Part shown: positions 6,950-15,628 of the stretch, one piece after another
Position numbering within the stretch: the first letter of the stretch is position 1
Layout of the letters: each line of letters starts with the position of its first letter
Origin: an uncultured Flavonifractor sp.
GTDB taxonomy: Bacteria > Bacillota > Clostridia > Oscillospirales > Oscillospiraceae
Direction of reading: 5' to 3'
DNA length: 38,168 nt
Assembly: GCF_944387675.1 (NCBI RefSeq)
Contig: NZ_CALXFV010000007.1
Span: 1-38,168, forward strand
Position numbers and translations under genes: made by a program
Notes under the pieces: model-generated
What the model was told of the DNA's origin: nothing
Seen by the model: only the letters and a program-made list of their open reading frames with translations
The model's database searches: none

Positions 6950-8146
6950 TTGTCCTGGTTTTCAGATTCCATACGGGCGTTTCTCGACCGGGGCGACCGG
7001 CTGCTGCTGGCCTTCTGCCTGGCAGCCAGCGCCTTCGGCCTGGTATTGATCTACAGCGCCACCCGCTGGATGGAGCCGTCCGCCGCCCTGCGCTGCATGC
7101 TGGTGCAGACGGCGGCCATTGCCCTGGGCGTGCTGGTCTATATGATGATGTCCTCCGTGGATATTGAGATGTTCACCGAAAGATCCTGGAAGCTGCTGGT
7201 GGGATTCTCCCTGGCCATCAACCTGCTGCTCTTCACGCCCCTGGGGACCGGCGCGGAGGAGACGGGGAACAACAGCTGGCTGGACATCCCCGGCTTCCCG
7301 GTGAATCTTCAGCCCGCCGAGCTGGCCAAGCTCACCTTTGTGCTGCTGCTGGCCTGGCAGATGAACCGGCTGCGGGAAAAGGGGATCAGCCGTCCCGCCT
7401 CCGTGCTCCAGATTGCCGGACACACCCTGTTTATGTTCGCCCTGATCGCGGCGACCTCGGGAGATTTCGGCATGGGGCTGACCTATCTGCTGATTTTTGC
7501 GGTGATGGCCTGGGCCGGCGGGGTGAAGAAGCGGTGGTTTCTGATCGGTGTGGTGCTGTGCGCGGCGGCGGTGCTCCTGGTCTGGCCCCACATCAGCGAC
7601 AAATATTTTGCCCGGAGGTTTACCGTGGTCCTCGACCACATCCTGAACAATCCGGACACCGTGTATGAGCAGACCCAGGGGGCGGGCTGGCAGCAAAGCC
7701 GCAGCATCCTGGCCATCGGCAGCGGCGGACTCACCGGCATGGGCTACCTCCAGGGAATTCAGACCCAGAGCACCTCAGAGTCCAGCCTGCCCGCCCGGCA
7801 CACCGACGAGATCTTCGCCGTCTGCGGGGAGGAGTTCGGGCTGGTGGGCTGCTGCCTGCTGCTGGTGCTGCTGGCCCTCATCATTCTGCGGTGTGTCTGG
7901 GTGGCCCGGCGGGCCTGCTCCCCTCAGAGCGCCCTCATCGCCATGGGCTACGCCGGCATGCTGCTGGCCCAGGTGGGGGTCAACGTGGGCATGTGCCTGT
8001 ATATTTTCCCGGTGGTGGGGCTGACCCTGCCCTTTATCAGCTACGGCGGCTCCTCCATTCTCACCATGTTTGCCGCCATGGGCATTGTATCCGGCATCAA
8101 AATGCGCTCACTGCCCAGCTGGCTGCGGGACCGGAGCCAGCTGTAA
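6950..8146 (+). CDS. FtsW/RodA/SpoVE family peptidoglycan glycosyltransferase
   Basis: 398 residues with about ten transmembrane helices: a SEDS-family glycan polymerase that extends peptidoglycan with a partner class B PBP. Conserved parts seen are LVLIYSATRW in the first helix, SWLDIPGFPVNLQPAELAKL (the W-x-x-x-x-x-x-x-Q-P-x-E motif), and the C-terminal FISYGGSSILTMFAAMGI. The cell-elongation (RodA) assignment is favoured over FtsW or SpoVE by the short N-terminus, but this cannot be settled here. Starts at TTG 6950 with a run of G (AAGGGGGG) about 8 bases upstream. First of a run leading to ymfF, ymfH and lgt. Confidence 0.9.
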   Translation: MSWFSDSIRAFLDRGDRLLLAFCLAASAFGLVLIYSATRWMEPSAALRCMLVQTAAIALGVLVYMMMSSVDIEMFTERSWKLLVGFSLAINLLLFTPLGTGAEETGNNSWLDIPGFPVNLQPAELAKLTFVLLLAWQMNRLREKGISRPASVLQIAGHTLFMFALIAATSGDFGMGLTYLLIFAVMAWAGGVKKRWFLIGVVLCAAAVLLVWPHISDKYFARRFTVVLDHILNNPDTVYEQTQGAGWQQSRSILAIGSGGLTGMGYLQGIQTQSTSESSLPARHTDEIFAVCGEEFGLVGCCLLLVLLALIILRCVWVARRACSPQSALIAMGYAGMLLAQVGVNVGMCLYIFPVVGLTLPFISYGGSSILTMFAAMGIVSGIKMRSLPSWLRDRSQL

Positions 8147-8226
8147 CCCAGCTCCCGGCGCTGTGCATAGACCGGCCGGAATGAGGCAGGCTATGCGGGA
8201 AGGAAGAAAGGACGGATCGGAAGAAA

Positions 8227-9501
8227 ATGAAGGTAACACAGATCACGCTGCGTCCCGGCGTCCACCTGACGGCGGTACAGACCAGAAAATTCAAATCCAG
8301 TATGCTGGGCGCGGCATTTTTGGCGCCCCTGACAGAGGGGGAGGCCGCCCTCAACGCCCTGGTTCCCATGGTGCTCCGCCGGGGTACGGCGGAGCACCCC
8401 GACCTGGAGTCTCTCTCCGCCGCCCTGGACGAGCTGTACGGCGGCACCCTGGAACCCATGGTGCGGAAAAAGGGGGAGACCCAGTGCGTGGGCTTTGTGG
8501 GCAGCTTTCTGGACGACGCCTACACTCTGGCGGGGGAGCGGGTGCTGGAACCGGCGGCGGAGCTGCTGGCGGAGCTGCTGCTGCGGCCCTATACCCAGGA
8601 CGGGGCCTTCTGTCCCGACTACACCCGGCAGGAGAGGGGCAACCTGATCGACCGCATCAAGGCGCAGGTCAATGACAAGCGCCAGTACGCCCAGCTGCGG
8701 GTGGTGGCGGAGATGTGCGGGGAGGAACCCTTCGGGGTGGACCGGCTGGGCAGCGAGGCTGCCGCGCGGGACATTGACGCCGCCCTGCTCTGGGCGCAGT
8801 ATCAGAAGCTGCTGCGCAGCGCCCGGGTGGAGCTGTACTACTGCGGCTCGGCCGCCCCGGAGCGGGTGCAGGCCGCCTTTGCCCCCGTGGTGGAGGGCCT
8901 GCCCCGGGAGGGGGAACGGATGGCGCTGGTCCGTCCGGCCAAGCGGGCGGCCCCCAGAAAACCCCGCCGGGTGGAGGAACAGCTGGATGTGACCCAGGGC
9001 AAGCTGGCCATGGGCTTCCGCACCAACGCCGACGCCTGGGACGGGCAGTATCCCGCCCTGGCCCTGGTCAACGCCATTTACGGCGGCACCACCACCTCCA
9101 AGCTGTTTCTGAACGTGCGGGAGCGGCTGAGCCTGTGCTACTACGCCAGCTCCGGCCTTATGAAGTATAAGGACGTGATGCTGGTCTCCTCCGGGGTGGA
9201 GTTTGACAAGGTGGGCCAGGCGGAGGGGGAGATCCTCTCCCAGCTCTACAAGTGCCAGACCGGGGATTTCAGCGACGATGAACTGGAGTGGGCGCGCCGC
9301 TCGGTGGTGAGCACCCTGCTCACCACTTTGGACGCCCAGAGCCGCCTGGAGGACTACTGGCTGGGACAGGCCGCCGCCGGGCTGACCGAAGGGCCGGACC
9401 AGCTGGCCGCCCGGGTGGAGCAGGTGACTCGGGAAGAAGCGGTGGCGGCCGCCCAGGATCTGATTCTGGATACCGTCTATTTCCTGAAAGGCAGGGATTG
9501 A
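8227..9501 (+). CDS. ymfF: M16 family peptidase-like protein, YmfF type (non-catalytic partner)
   Basis: 424 residues with the two-lobed pitrilysin/M16 architecture, for example the C-lobe NAIYGGTTTSKLFLNVRE and SLCYYASSG segments. The N-lobe zinc motif HXXEH is absent: the matching stretch reads LTEGEAALNALVPMVLRRGT, with no His pair. That is typical of the YmfF-like half of YmfF/YmfH pairs, in which the two subunits form the peptidase chamber and YmfH supplies the zinc site. The ATG start has a weak purine-rich site (CGGAAG). It lies 80 bases after the rodA-like gene and 4 bases before ymfH. Confidence 0.88.
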   Translation: MKVTQITLRPGVHLTAVQTRKFKSSMLGAAFLAPLTEGEAALNALVPMVLRRGTAEHPDLESLSAALDELYGGTLEPMVRKKGETQCVGFVGSFLDDAYTLAGERVLEPAAELLAELLLRPYTQDGAFCPDYTRQERGNLIDRIKAQVNDKRQYAQLRVVAEMCGEEPFGVDRLGSEAAARDIDAALLWAQYQKLLRSARVELYYCGSAAPERVQAAFAPVVEGLPREGERMALVRPAKRAAPRKPRRVEEQLDVTQGKLAMGFRTNADAWDGQYPALALVNAIYGGTTTSKLFLNVRERLSLCYYASSGLMKYKDVMLVSSGVEFDKVGQAEGEILSQLYKCQTGDFSDDELEWARRSVVSTLLTTLDAQSRLEDYWLGQAAAGLTEGPDQLAARVEQVTREEAVAAAQDLILDTVYFLKGRD

Positions 9502-9505
9502 GTCT

Positions 9506-10783
9506 ATGGTCAGCAAGCAGTACCCCCGTTTGGGGGAGACCGTGTTTCACGAGATTCTGGAGAACGGGCTGCACGTCTATGTGGACCGCCGCCGGGATTT
9601 CCAGAAGAGCTACGCCTTTTTTGCCACCAACTACGGCGGCATGGACATGCGCTTTCGGCTGGAGGGGGCGTGGAAGAACACCCCGGCGGGGGTGGCCCAC
9701 TTTCTGGAGCACAAGATGTTTGACACCCAGGACGGCAACGCCCTCCAGGATCTGGCGGCCAACGGCGCCTCGCCCAACGCCTTCACCAGCTCGGCCATCA
9801 CCGGCTACTTCTTCGAGAGCACGGAGAAGTTTTTTGACAACCTGAGGATTCTCCTCTCCTTTGTGTCCATCCCCTGGTTCACCCCGGAGAGTGTGGACAA
9901 GGAGCAGGGCATCATCGGCCAGGAGATCCGCATGGTGGAGGACGACCCGGAAAACCAGGTGTTCTACGCCCTGATGGAGTGCCTCTATGACCATCACCCC
10001 ATCCGGGTACCCATTGCCGGCACCCAGCAGTCCATTGCCAGAATCACCGCCGGTACCCTCTATGCCTGTCACAAGGCCTTTTACAACCCGGCCAACATGG
10101 TACTCACCGTGGCGGGGGACGTGGACCCCGCCCAGGTGTGCGCCGTGGCCCGGGAGATCCTGCCCGGCCAGTCCGGCCAGCCCATCGACCGGGACTACGG
10201 CGGGGAGGAGGCGCTTGAGGCGGCCCAGGGGGAGAAGGAGCTGACCATGGAGGTATCTACCCCCATCTTCCAGCTGGGCTTCAAGTGCGATCCGGCCGGG
10301 ACGGGCGCGGAGTGGCTCCGCCGGTCCCTGACGGGGGAGCTGGCCTGCGAGGTGCTGCTGGGCAGCTCCAGCCCCCTATACGCCAGGCTGTACGGCGAGG
10401 GGCTTATCAACAAGAACTTCGGCTACGGCTTTGAGCTCTATCCCGGCTGCGCCCTGCTGGCCGCCGGCGGCGAGAGCCGGGACCCCCGGAAGGTGCGGGA
10501 CGCGGTGCTGGCGGAGGGGGAGCGGCTAGCCAGGGAGGGAGTGGACCCCGCCCTGTTCGGCCGGGTGAAGAAGGGATGCTACGGCGCCAAGGTGCGCGGC
10601 CTGAACTCCTTCGAACACGTGTGCATTGAGCTGGCTCAGGCCCACTTTGCCGGGGTGGAGTATTTCACCTTCCCGGAGACGTTCGACGCCATTACCCCGT
10701 CCGATGTGGAGGAATGCATCCGCAGCTGGGTGACACCCCGGAGGTGCGGGCTGGCCGTGGTCCGGCCGGGGGAGGAGCGATGA
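9506..10783 (+). CDS. ymfH: M16 family zinc metalloprotease, YmfH type (catalytic partner)
   Basis: 425 residues. The inverted zinc motif HFLEH (His65, Glu68, His69) is intact, followed at the expected distance by an acidic stretch (GIIGQEIRMVEDD) that supplies the third ligand. NPANMVLTVAGDV near residue 200 is also family-typical. It starts 4 bases after the ymfF stop, so a heteromeric protease is likely. YmfF/YmfH substrates are poorly known; Streptococcus and Bacillus homologues lie near cell-shape or lipid genes, which agrees with rodA-like and lgt neighbours here. The stop overlaps the lgt start. Confidence 0.9.
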   Translation: MVSKQYPRLGETVFHEILENGLHVYVDRRRDFQKSYAFFATNYGGMDMRFRLEGAWKNTPAGVAHFLEHKMFDTQDGNALQDLAANGASPNAFTSSAITGYFFESTEKFFDNLRILLSFVSIPWFTPESVDKEQGIIGQEIRMVEDDPENQVFYALMECLYDHHPIRVPIAGTQQSIARITAGTLYACHKAFYNPANMVLTVAGDVDPAQVCAVAREILPGQSGQPIDRDYGGEEALEAAQGEKELTMEVSTPIFQLGFKCDPAGTGAEWLRRSLTGELACEVLLGSSSPLYARLYGEGLINKNFGYGFELYPGCALLAAGGESRDPRKVRDAVLAEGERLAREGVDPALFGRVKKGCYGAKVRGLNSFEHVCIELAQAHFAGVEYFTFPETFDAITPSDVEECIRSWVTPRRCGLAVVRPGEER

Positions 10784-11850
10784 TGGGTACCGTCTCTTTT
10801 CCCGGCCTGGGGCTGGAGTTTCAGCTCAACCGGGTGGCCTTTCACGTGGGGAGCTGGCCCGTCTACTGGTATGGGATCATCATCGCCGCCGGCTTTTTGC
10901 TGGCGGTGATGTACTGCTCCCGCCAGGCGCCCCGGTTCGGCATCCGGCAGGACGACATCATCGACATGCTCTTTTTTGCCGTCCCCCTGTGCATTCTTGG
11001 CGCCAGGGTGTATTACATTGTGTTCTATCCCGAACTCTACCGCGAGGCAAACGGCTCCTGGGACTTTGGGGCCATGGTGCGCATCTGGGACGGCGGCCTG
11101 GCCATTTACGGCGGGGTCATTATGGCGGTGGTCACCCTGCTGGTGTTCTGCAAGGTGCGGGGGATCCGCTTTCTGGCCTTTGCCGACCTGGGCGCCTACG
11201 GTATGCTGATCGGCCAGATGGTGGGCCGCTGGGGCAATTTTGTGAATATTGAGGCCTACGGTGGCCCCACCGACCTGCCCTGGCGGATGGGAATCTATCA
11301 GTATGTGGACGGCATGCGCCAGTATGCGGAGGTCCATCCCACCTTCCTGTACGAGTCCCTGTGGAACCTGGCGGGCCTGCTCCTGCTGATCCAGGTGGGG
11401 AAGCGGTGGCGGAAATGCGACGGGCAGATCTTTCTGGGCTACTTTGCCTGGTACGGCGTGGGCCGGGGCCTGATTGAAGGGCTGCGCACCGACAGCCTCT
11501 ACCTGTTCCACACCCCCATCCGGGTATCCCAGTTCTTCGGCTTTGCCACCGCCGCCGTGGCCATTGCCGCGCTGGCGGTGGTGCTTACCCGGCGGCACGA
11601 CCCGGCCAAGCTGTGGGTGAACTGGATGAAGGCCCATCCCCGGCTGGTGGCCCTGGTCTACCGGGAAGGGACGGACGGCGCGTGGCTGGACCGGCAGAAA
11701 AAGCGGCTGGAGCGGGACTTTGCCCGTACGGAGGCGTACGCCCTGCCCCGGGACTGCGACCCGGCGGAGGCGGCCGAGCTGATTGCCTCCCTGAGGGCGC
11801 GGAAGGACTTGGCGGAGGTTTTGGTCAAGGAGGAAAAAAGGAAACTGTAA
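10780..11850 (+). CDS. lgt: Prolipoprotein diacylglyceryl transferase with long C-terminal tail
   Basis: About 356 residues with several membrane helices; transfers diacylglycerol from phosphatidylglycerol to the lipobox Cys of prolipoproteins. The family signature GRWGNFVNIEAYGG and the C-terminal core VGRGLIEGLRTDSLY are present, as is HPTFLYES. The usual Lgt ends soon after the last helix at about 265-275 residues; here about 85 more, mostly charged residues follow (from LTRRHDPAKLW), ending in a Lys/Arg-rich stretch. Start: ATG at 10780 overlaps the ymfH stop (ATGATG); the next ATG at 10783 has better spacing from GGAGGAG and is equally likely. Confidence 0.95.
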   Translation: MMGTVSFPGLGLEFQLNRVAFHVGSWPVYWYGIIIAAGFLLAVMYCSRQAPRFGIRQDDIIDMLFFAVPLCILGARVYYIVFYPELYREANGSWDFGAMVRIWDGGLAIYGGVIMAVVTLLVFCKVRGIRFLAFADLGAYGMLIGQMVGRWGNFVNIEAYGGPTDLPWRMGIYQYVDGMRQYAEVHPTFLYESLWNLAGLLLLIQVGKRWRKCDGQIFLGYFAWYGVGRGLIEGLRTDSLYLFHTPIRVSQFFGFATAAVAIAALAVVLTRRHDPAKLWVNWMKAHPRLVALVYREGTDGAWLDRQKKRLERDFARTEAYALPRDCDPAEAAELIASLRARKDLAEVLVKEEKRKL

Positions 11851-11864
11851 CACCGGCTCTTTTG

Positions 11865-11904
11865 GGAGCGGATCTGTGGACAACCACAGCTCCGCTCCTT
11901 TTTT
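11865..11904 (+). terminator. Terminator after lgt
   Basis: A 15-bp stem with one mismatch (11865-11879 with 11884-11898, ACAA loop) is followed by T6 (11899-11904). It separates the rodA-ymfFH-lgt run from the spoIIIA operon. Confidence 0.9.
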
Positions 11905-11909
11905 GTCCG

Positions 11910-11939
11910 GTCATAAACTGGGACGGGCCTTCATAGGAT
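11910..11939 (+). promoter_or_regulatory. Candidate sigma-E promoter of spoIIIA operon
   Basis: GTCATAAA (11910-11917), a 14-base spacer and CATAGGAT (11932-11939) resemble the sigma-E consensus known in Bacillus and Clostridia (about GTCATAWW and CATACAAT at 13-15 bases). It lies right after the lgt terminator and about 25 bases before spoIIIAA, whose operon is a classical mother-cell sigma-E target. Confidence 0.65.
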
Positions 11940-11972
11940 GGGTCAGACACGAAAGAAGGGTGTGACGCTACC

Positions 11973-12887
11973 ATGACGCAAAGGGATTCCGCAGCCCGCT
12001 ACCTGGAGGCGGCGGCGCTGCTGCCGCCCGCCTTGGGGGAGGCCGCCCGGCGGCTGGACCGGCTCCGCCAGACCGGGGTGGAGGAGCTGCGGCTGCGGGC
12101 GGGACGCCGGATGACGGTGGTCTGCCCGGAGGGGGAGGTGCCGGTGCCGGACGCCCCGCCGGTGACCGGGGCGGATCTGGCACTGGTGCTGGAGGTCGCC
12201 ACCCGCGCCTCCCTCCACACCGCCCAGGCCCAGATCAGCAGCGGCTTTTTCACCGTGCAGGGCGGCCACCGCATTGGCATCTGCGGCAGCGGCGTGATGC
12301 AGGACGGACAGGTGCGCAGCCTGCGGCACGTCTCCTCCCTGGCCATCCGGGTGGCGCGGGAGGTGCCGGGGGCGGCCCGGCCGGTTCTGGACAAGCTGTG
12401 GCGGGATGGAAGCCTGCAAAGCACGCTGCTCATTTCCCCCCCGGGCGGGGGCAAGACCACGCTGCTGCGGGATCTGATCCGCCGGATTTCCGACGGGGCG
12501 GGCTGCCCCGCCCTGCGGGTGGGGGTGGCGGACGAGCGGGGGGAGCTGGCGGCCATGCGGGAGGGCCAGGCCCAGTTCGCCGTGGGGGAGCGCACCGACG
12601 TGATGGACGGCTGCCCCAAGGGAATGGCCCTGCTGATGCTGCTGCGGGGGATGAATCCCCAGGTGCTGGCGGCGGATGAGATCACGGCGCCGGAGGACTG
12701 CCGGGCGCTGGAGGTGGCCGCCAACTGCGGCGTGGCCCTGCTCTGCTCCGCCCACGCCCTGGACCGGGCGGATCTGAATCGCCGGCCCCTGTACCAGACC
12801 CTGCTGGAGCGGCGGATCTTCCGGCGCCTGGTGGTCATCCGCCGGACGGCGGAGGGACGGACGTATGAGGTGGAACAGCTGTGCTGA
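11973..12887 (+). CDS. spoIIIAA: Stage III sporulation protein AA (ATPase)
   Basis: 304 residues; the cytoplasmic secretion-type ATPase thought to power the SpoIIIA-SpoIIQ channel between mother cell and forespore. Visible are the N-terminal EELRLRAGRRM segment, the Walker A P-loop SPPGGGKTTLLRDLIR (about residues 154-169), and the downstream Walker B-like QVLAADEI segment. First gene of the eight-gene operon, with a weak SD (AAGGGTG) about 10 bases before the ATG. Confidence 0.97.
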   Translation: MTQRDSAARYLEAAALLPPALGEAARRLDRLRQTGVEELRLRAGRRMTVVCPEGEVPVPDAPPVTGADLALVLEVATRASLHTAQAQISSGFFTVQGGHRIGICGSGVMQDGQVRSLRHVSSLAIRVAREVPGAARPVLDKLWRDGSLQSTLLISPPGGGKTTLLRDLIRRISDGAGCPALRVGVADERGELAAMREGQAQFAVGERTDVMDGCPKGMALLMLLRGMNPQVLAADEITAPEDCRALEVAANCGVALLCSAHALDRADLNRRPLYQTLLERRIFRRLVVIRRTAEGRTYEVEQLC

Positions 12888-13402
12888 GCATGGTTCGGCT
12901 GGCGGGGGCGGCGCTGTTGGCGGCGGGTCCGGCCGTCATCGGCTTTTGCGCCGCCGGGCGTCTGGCCCGCCGGCCGGTGCTCCTGCGGGAGCTGGCTGCC
13001 GCCCTGGAGCAGATGGAGCGGGAGATCTCCTTCCGCCTCACCCCGCTGCCCGAGCTGTTTGCCGGACTGTCCCGCACCTGTGAGGGGCCGGTGGGGGCGC
13101 TGTTTGCCGGCTGCGCCAGGGAGATGGAGCACCTGGGCCGCCAGCCCATGGCCCGGATCTGGCGGCAGGCGCTGGAGGAGGCGGATTTGGACCTGACGGA
13201 CCGCGGCCTGCGGGCCATGGAGGAGCTGGGCGAGGTGCTGGGCCGGTACGACGGGGAAGGCCTGCTGGCCGCCCTGGGACAGGCGCGAAGCGAACTGGCC
13301 GCGGCGGAGGCGGCGGCCCGGGAGGAGCTGGAACGGAAGGGCAGGATGGAGCAGGTCCTGGGCCTGACGGCGGGCGGCCTGCTGGCAATCCTTCTGATAT
13401 AG
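12881..13402 (+). CDS. spoIIIAB: Stage III sporulation protein AB
   Basis: 173 residues: one N-terminal hydrophobic helix, a helical domain with FRLTPLPELF, and a C-terminal hydrophobic helix (GLLAILLI). Related to the GspF class of type II secretion. Starts at GTG 12881, overlapping spoIIIAA by 7 bases; the GAGGTGG site at 12867-12873 gives a 7-base spacing, better than for the ATG at 12890. Part of the mother-cell membrane complex. Confidence 0.93.
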   Translation: MLSMVRLAGAALLAAGPAVIGFCAAGRLARRPVLLRELAAALEQMEREISFRLTPLPELFAGLSRTCEGPVGALFAGCAREMEHLGRQPMARIWRQALEEADLDLTDRGLRAMEELGEVLGRYDGEGLLAALGQARSELAAAEAAAREELERKGRMEQVLGLTAGGLLAILLI

Positions 13403-13414
13403 GGAGTAGACGGT

Positions 13415-13609
13415 ATGAATGTGGATTTGATCTTCAAAATCGCGGCCATCGGGATTCTGATCTCCGTGCTCAACCAGGTGCTCACCCGCTCCGGGCGGGA
13501 CGAGCAGGCCACCATGACCACCCTGGCAGGACTGGTGGTGGTGCTGATGATGGTGGTACAGCAGATCAGTGAGCTGTTTACCCTGGTAAAAGACCTGTTC
13601 GGACTCTGA
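13415..13609 (+). CDS. spoIIIAC: Stage III sporulation protein AC
   Basis: 64 residues with two hydrophobic helices, the normal SpoIIIAC size, and the characteristic IGILISVLNQVL stretch. A small integral membrane subunit of the SpoIIIA complex. GGAGT lies upstream of the ATG. Confidence 0.93.
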   Translation: MNVDLIFKIAAIGILISVLNQVLTRSGRDEQATMTTLAGLVVVLMMVVQQISELFTLVKDLFGL

Positions 13610-13613
13610 GACC

Positions 13614-14000
13614 ATGGAGCTGGCGGGAAAAATTGCGGCTCTGGCGGTGGCGGCGGCCCTGTGCGCCCTGGTGGTCCGTCAGCACGCCAGGGAGGTGGGC
13701 CTGGTGCTCTCTCTGGCGGCGGGGGTCCTGATCCTGGCCCAGGCACTGGGGGCGGCGGAGGCCGTGCGGGCGCTGATGGAGGAGCTGGGAGAGCGGGCGG
13801 GGCTTTCCCCCGCCGTGCTGGACCCGGTGCTCAAAACCGTGGGTATCGCGGTACTGACCCGGGTGGCGGCGGAGGTGTGCCGGGACGCCAAGGAGAGCGG
13901 AATCGCCGCCTTTGTGGAGACGGCGGGGGCGGTGCTGGCGCTCTATGTGGCCCTGCCCCTGATGCGGGCGGTGCTGGATACGGTGGCCCGGCTGCTGTAA
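13614..14000 (+). CDS. spoIIIAD: Stage III sporulation protein AD
   Basis: 128 residues, four hydrophobic segments, with the family features LKTVGIAVLTRVAAEVCRD and ALYVALPLMRAVLD. An integral membrane component related to SpoIIIAC. It begins 4 bases after the spoIIIAC stop. Confidence 0.94.
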   Translation: MELAGKIAALAVAAALCALVVRQHAREVGLVLSLAAGVLILAQALGAAEAVRALMEELGERAGLSPAVLDPVLKTVGIAVLTRVAAEVCRDAKESGIAAFVETAGAVLALYVALPLMRAVLDTVARLL

Positions 14001-14022
14001 GCATGGATGGGGGAGCGGATGG

Positions 14023-15132
14023 ATGATGGAAAAGCGGCTGCTGATGCTGCTGATGGTGCTGGCCGCCCTGCTTGGGACGGCCGCCGCCGCGGAGCAGGAC
14101 ATTCCGGCGGCCCAGTCGGAGGCCCTGGAGCTGGACGAGATCCAGTCGGCGGGGGAGCAGTGGGTGCCGGGCGTGGACCTGGAGGCGGGCATGAACCTGG
14201 AGGCCGGCCTCCAGAGCATTCTGGACACCGGCAGCGGGCAGGTGTCCGGTGTGGTGCGCAAGGCCCTTCGCAGTGGAGTTCTGCTGCTGACGGTGGTGCT
14301 GCTGTGCGGCATGGCGGAGGGGCTGTACAGCGGAGCGGGGGGCGGAGACGGACCGGATCTGGTGTCTATGGTGGGCGCCATGGCAGTGGCCGCCGTGGCG
14401 GTGGCGGACGCCCACTCCCTCATCGGCATGGGGCGGGAAGCCCTGGAGCATATGGAGAGCTTTTCCAAGCTCCTGCTGCCCGCGGTGACCGCTGCCGCCG
14501 CCGCGTCCGGCGCCCCTGGCGGCGCAGCCGCCCGGCAGCTGGCCACCATGCTCTTCTCCGACGTGCTGATGACGGCCATCACCGGCCTGCTCCTCCCCCT
14601 GCTCTACCTCTACATGGCGGCCTGCGTGGCCCACACCGCCACCGGGAACGAAGGGCTTAAGCGGGTGGCGGCCACCATCAAGTGGGGAGTGACGGCGGCG
14701 CTCTGCGCCATTCTCCTGCTCTTTGTGTCCTACCTGACCCTCAGCGGCGCCATCGCCGGAACCGCCGACGCGGCCGCCGTCAAGGCGGCAAAGTTCACCA
14801 TGTCCAGTATGGTGCCGGTGGTGGGCGGCATCCTGTCCGACGCGGCGGAGACGGTGCTGGCCAGCGCCGGTATCCTGAAAAACGCGGTGGGGGTGTTCGG
14901 CATGCTGGTGGTGCTGGGGATGTGCGTCGCCCCCTTCCTCCAGCTGGGCATCCACTACCTGGTCTACAAGCTGACCGCCGCCCTGAGTGCCACCGTGTCC
15001 GCCGGGCGGGTGTCCGGCCTGATTGACCAGATCGGCGGGGCCTTCGGGCTGGTGCTCGGTATGACAGGCTCTTGCGCTTTACTGTTGCTGATATCCATGG
15101 TTTCTGCGGTAACCGCGTCCACAGGGGGGTGA
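14023..15132 (+). CDS. spoIIIAE: Stage III sporulation protein AE
   Basis: 369 residues: a cleavable-looking signal sequence (residues 1-22), an acidic extracytoplasmic region, then six to seven membrane helices. Conserved pieces include LLPAVTAAAAASG and GITLxG-like membrane segments. It is the largest membrane subunit of the complex. The ATG at 14023 is followed at once by a second ATG; the first is used because GGGGGAG lies upstream. Confidence 0.95.
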   Translation: MMEKRLLMLLMVLAALLGTAAAAEQDIPAAQSEALELDEIQSAGEQWVPGVDLEAGMNLEAGLQSILDTGSGQVSGVVRKALRSGVLLLTVVLLCGMAEGLYSGAGGGDGPDLVSMVGAMAVAAVAVADAHSLIGMGREALEHMESFSKLLLPAVTAAAAASGAPGGAAARQLATMLFSDVLMTAITGLLLPLLYLYMAACVAHTATGNEGLKRVAATIKWGVTAALCAILLLFVSYLTLSGAIAGTADAAAVKAAKFTMSSMVPVVGGILSDAAETVLASAGILKNAVGVFGMLVVLGMCVAPFLQLGIHYLVYKLTAALSATVSAGRVSGLIDQIGGAFGLVLGMTGSCALLLLISMVSAVTASTGG

Positions 15133-15136
15133 GGAG

Positions 15137-15628
15137 ATGCTGGAACTGATGCGCCAGTGGCTGCTGAGCATAACCTGTGCGGCGCTGGTCATCGCCATGG
15201 CCGAGAGCCTGACCCCCTCCGGCACCATCCGCAGGATCGGGCGGCTCACCGGAGGGCTGGTTTTGCTGTTGGCCATGCTGGAGCCGCTGCTGACGCTGGA
15301 CCAGGGGGCGCTCACCCAGGCGCTGACGGAGTACCGCCTCTCTCTGGATGGTTACGCCCAGGAACTGGAACAGGAGGACCGGGATCTGATGAAAGACATC
15401 ATAGAAGAGCGCTCCGCCGCATATATACAGGACAAGGCGGCATGTATGGACATAGACTGCCAGGTGTCCGTAACGGCGGGGGAGGAGGGGGACTGGCCGG
15501 TGCCGGAATCCGTCACGGTCTTCGGCGGCCTGTCGGAGGAGCAGCAGAGCCGGCTGACCCGGAGCATTGAGGCGGATTTCGCCATTCCGGCGGAGCGGCA
15601 GTATTACGAAGGCGGTGGCGGAACATGA
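15137..15628 (+). CDS. spoIIIAF: Stage III sporulation protein AF
   Basis: 163 residues: two N-terminal membrane helices (about 10-27 and 33-50), then a soluble domain that in Bacillus adopts the ring-building fold. Family cues are the MRQWLLSITCAAL start and the conserved RRIGRLTGGLVLLLAML. Its stop overlaps the spoIIIAG start. Confidence 0.92.
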   Translation: MLELMRQWLLSITCAALVIAMAESLTPSGTIRRIGRLTGGLVLLLAMLEPLLTLDQGALTQALTEYRLSLDGYAQELEQEDRDLMKDIIEERSAAYIQDKAACMDIDCQVSVTAGEEGDWPVPESVTVFGGLSEEQQSRLTRSIEADFAIPAERQYYEGGGGT

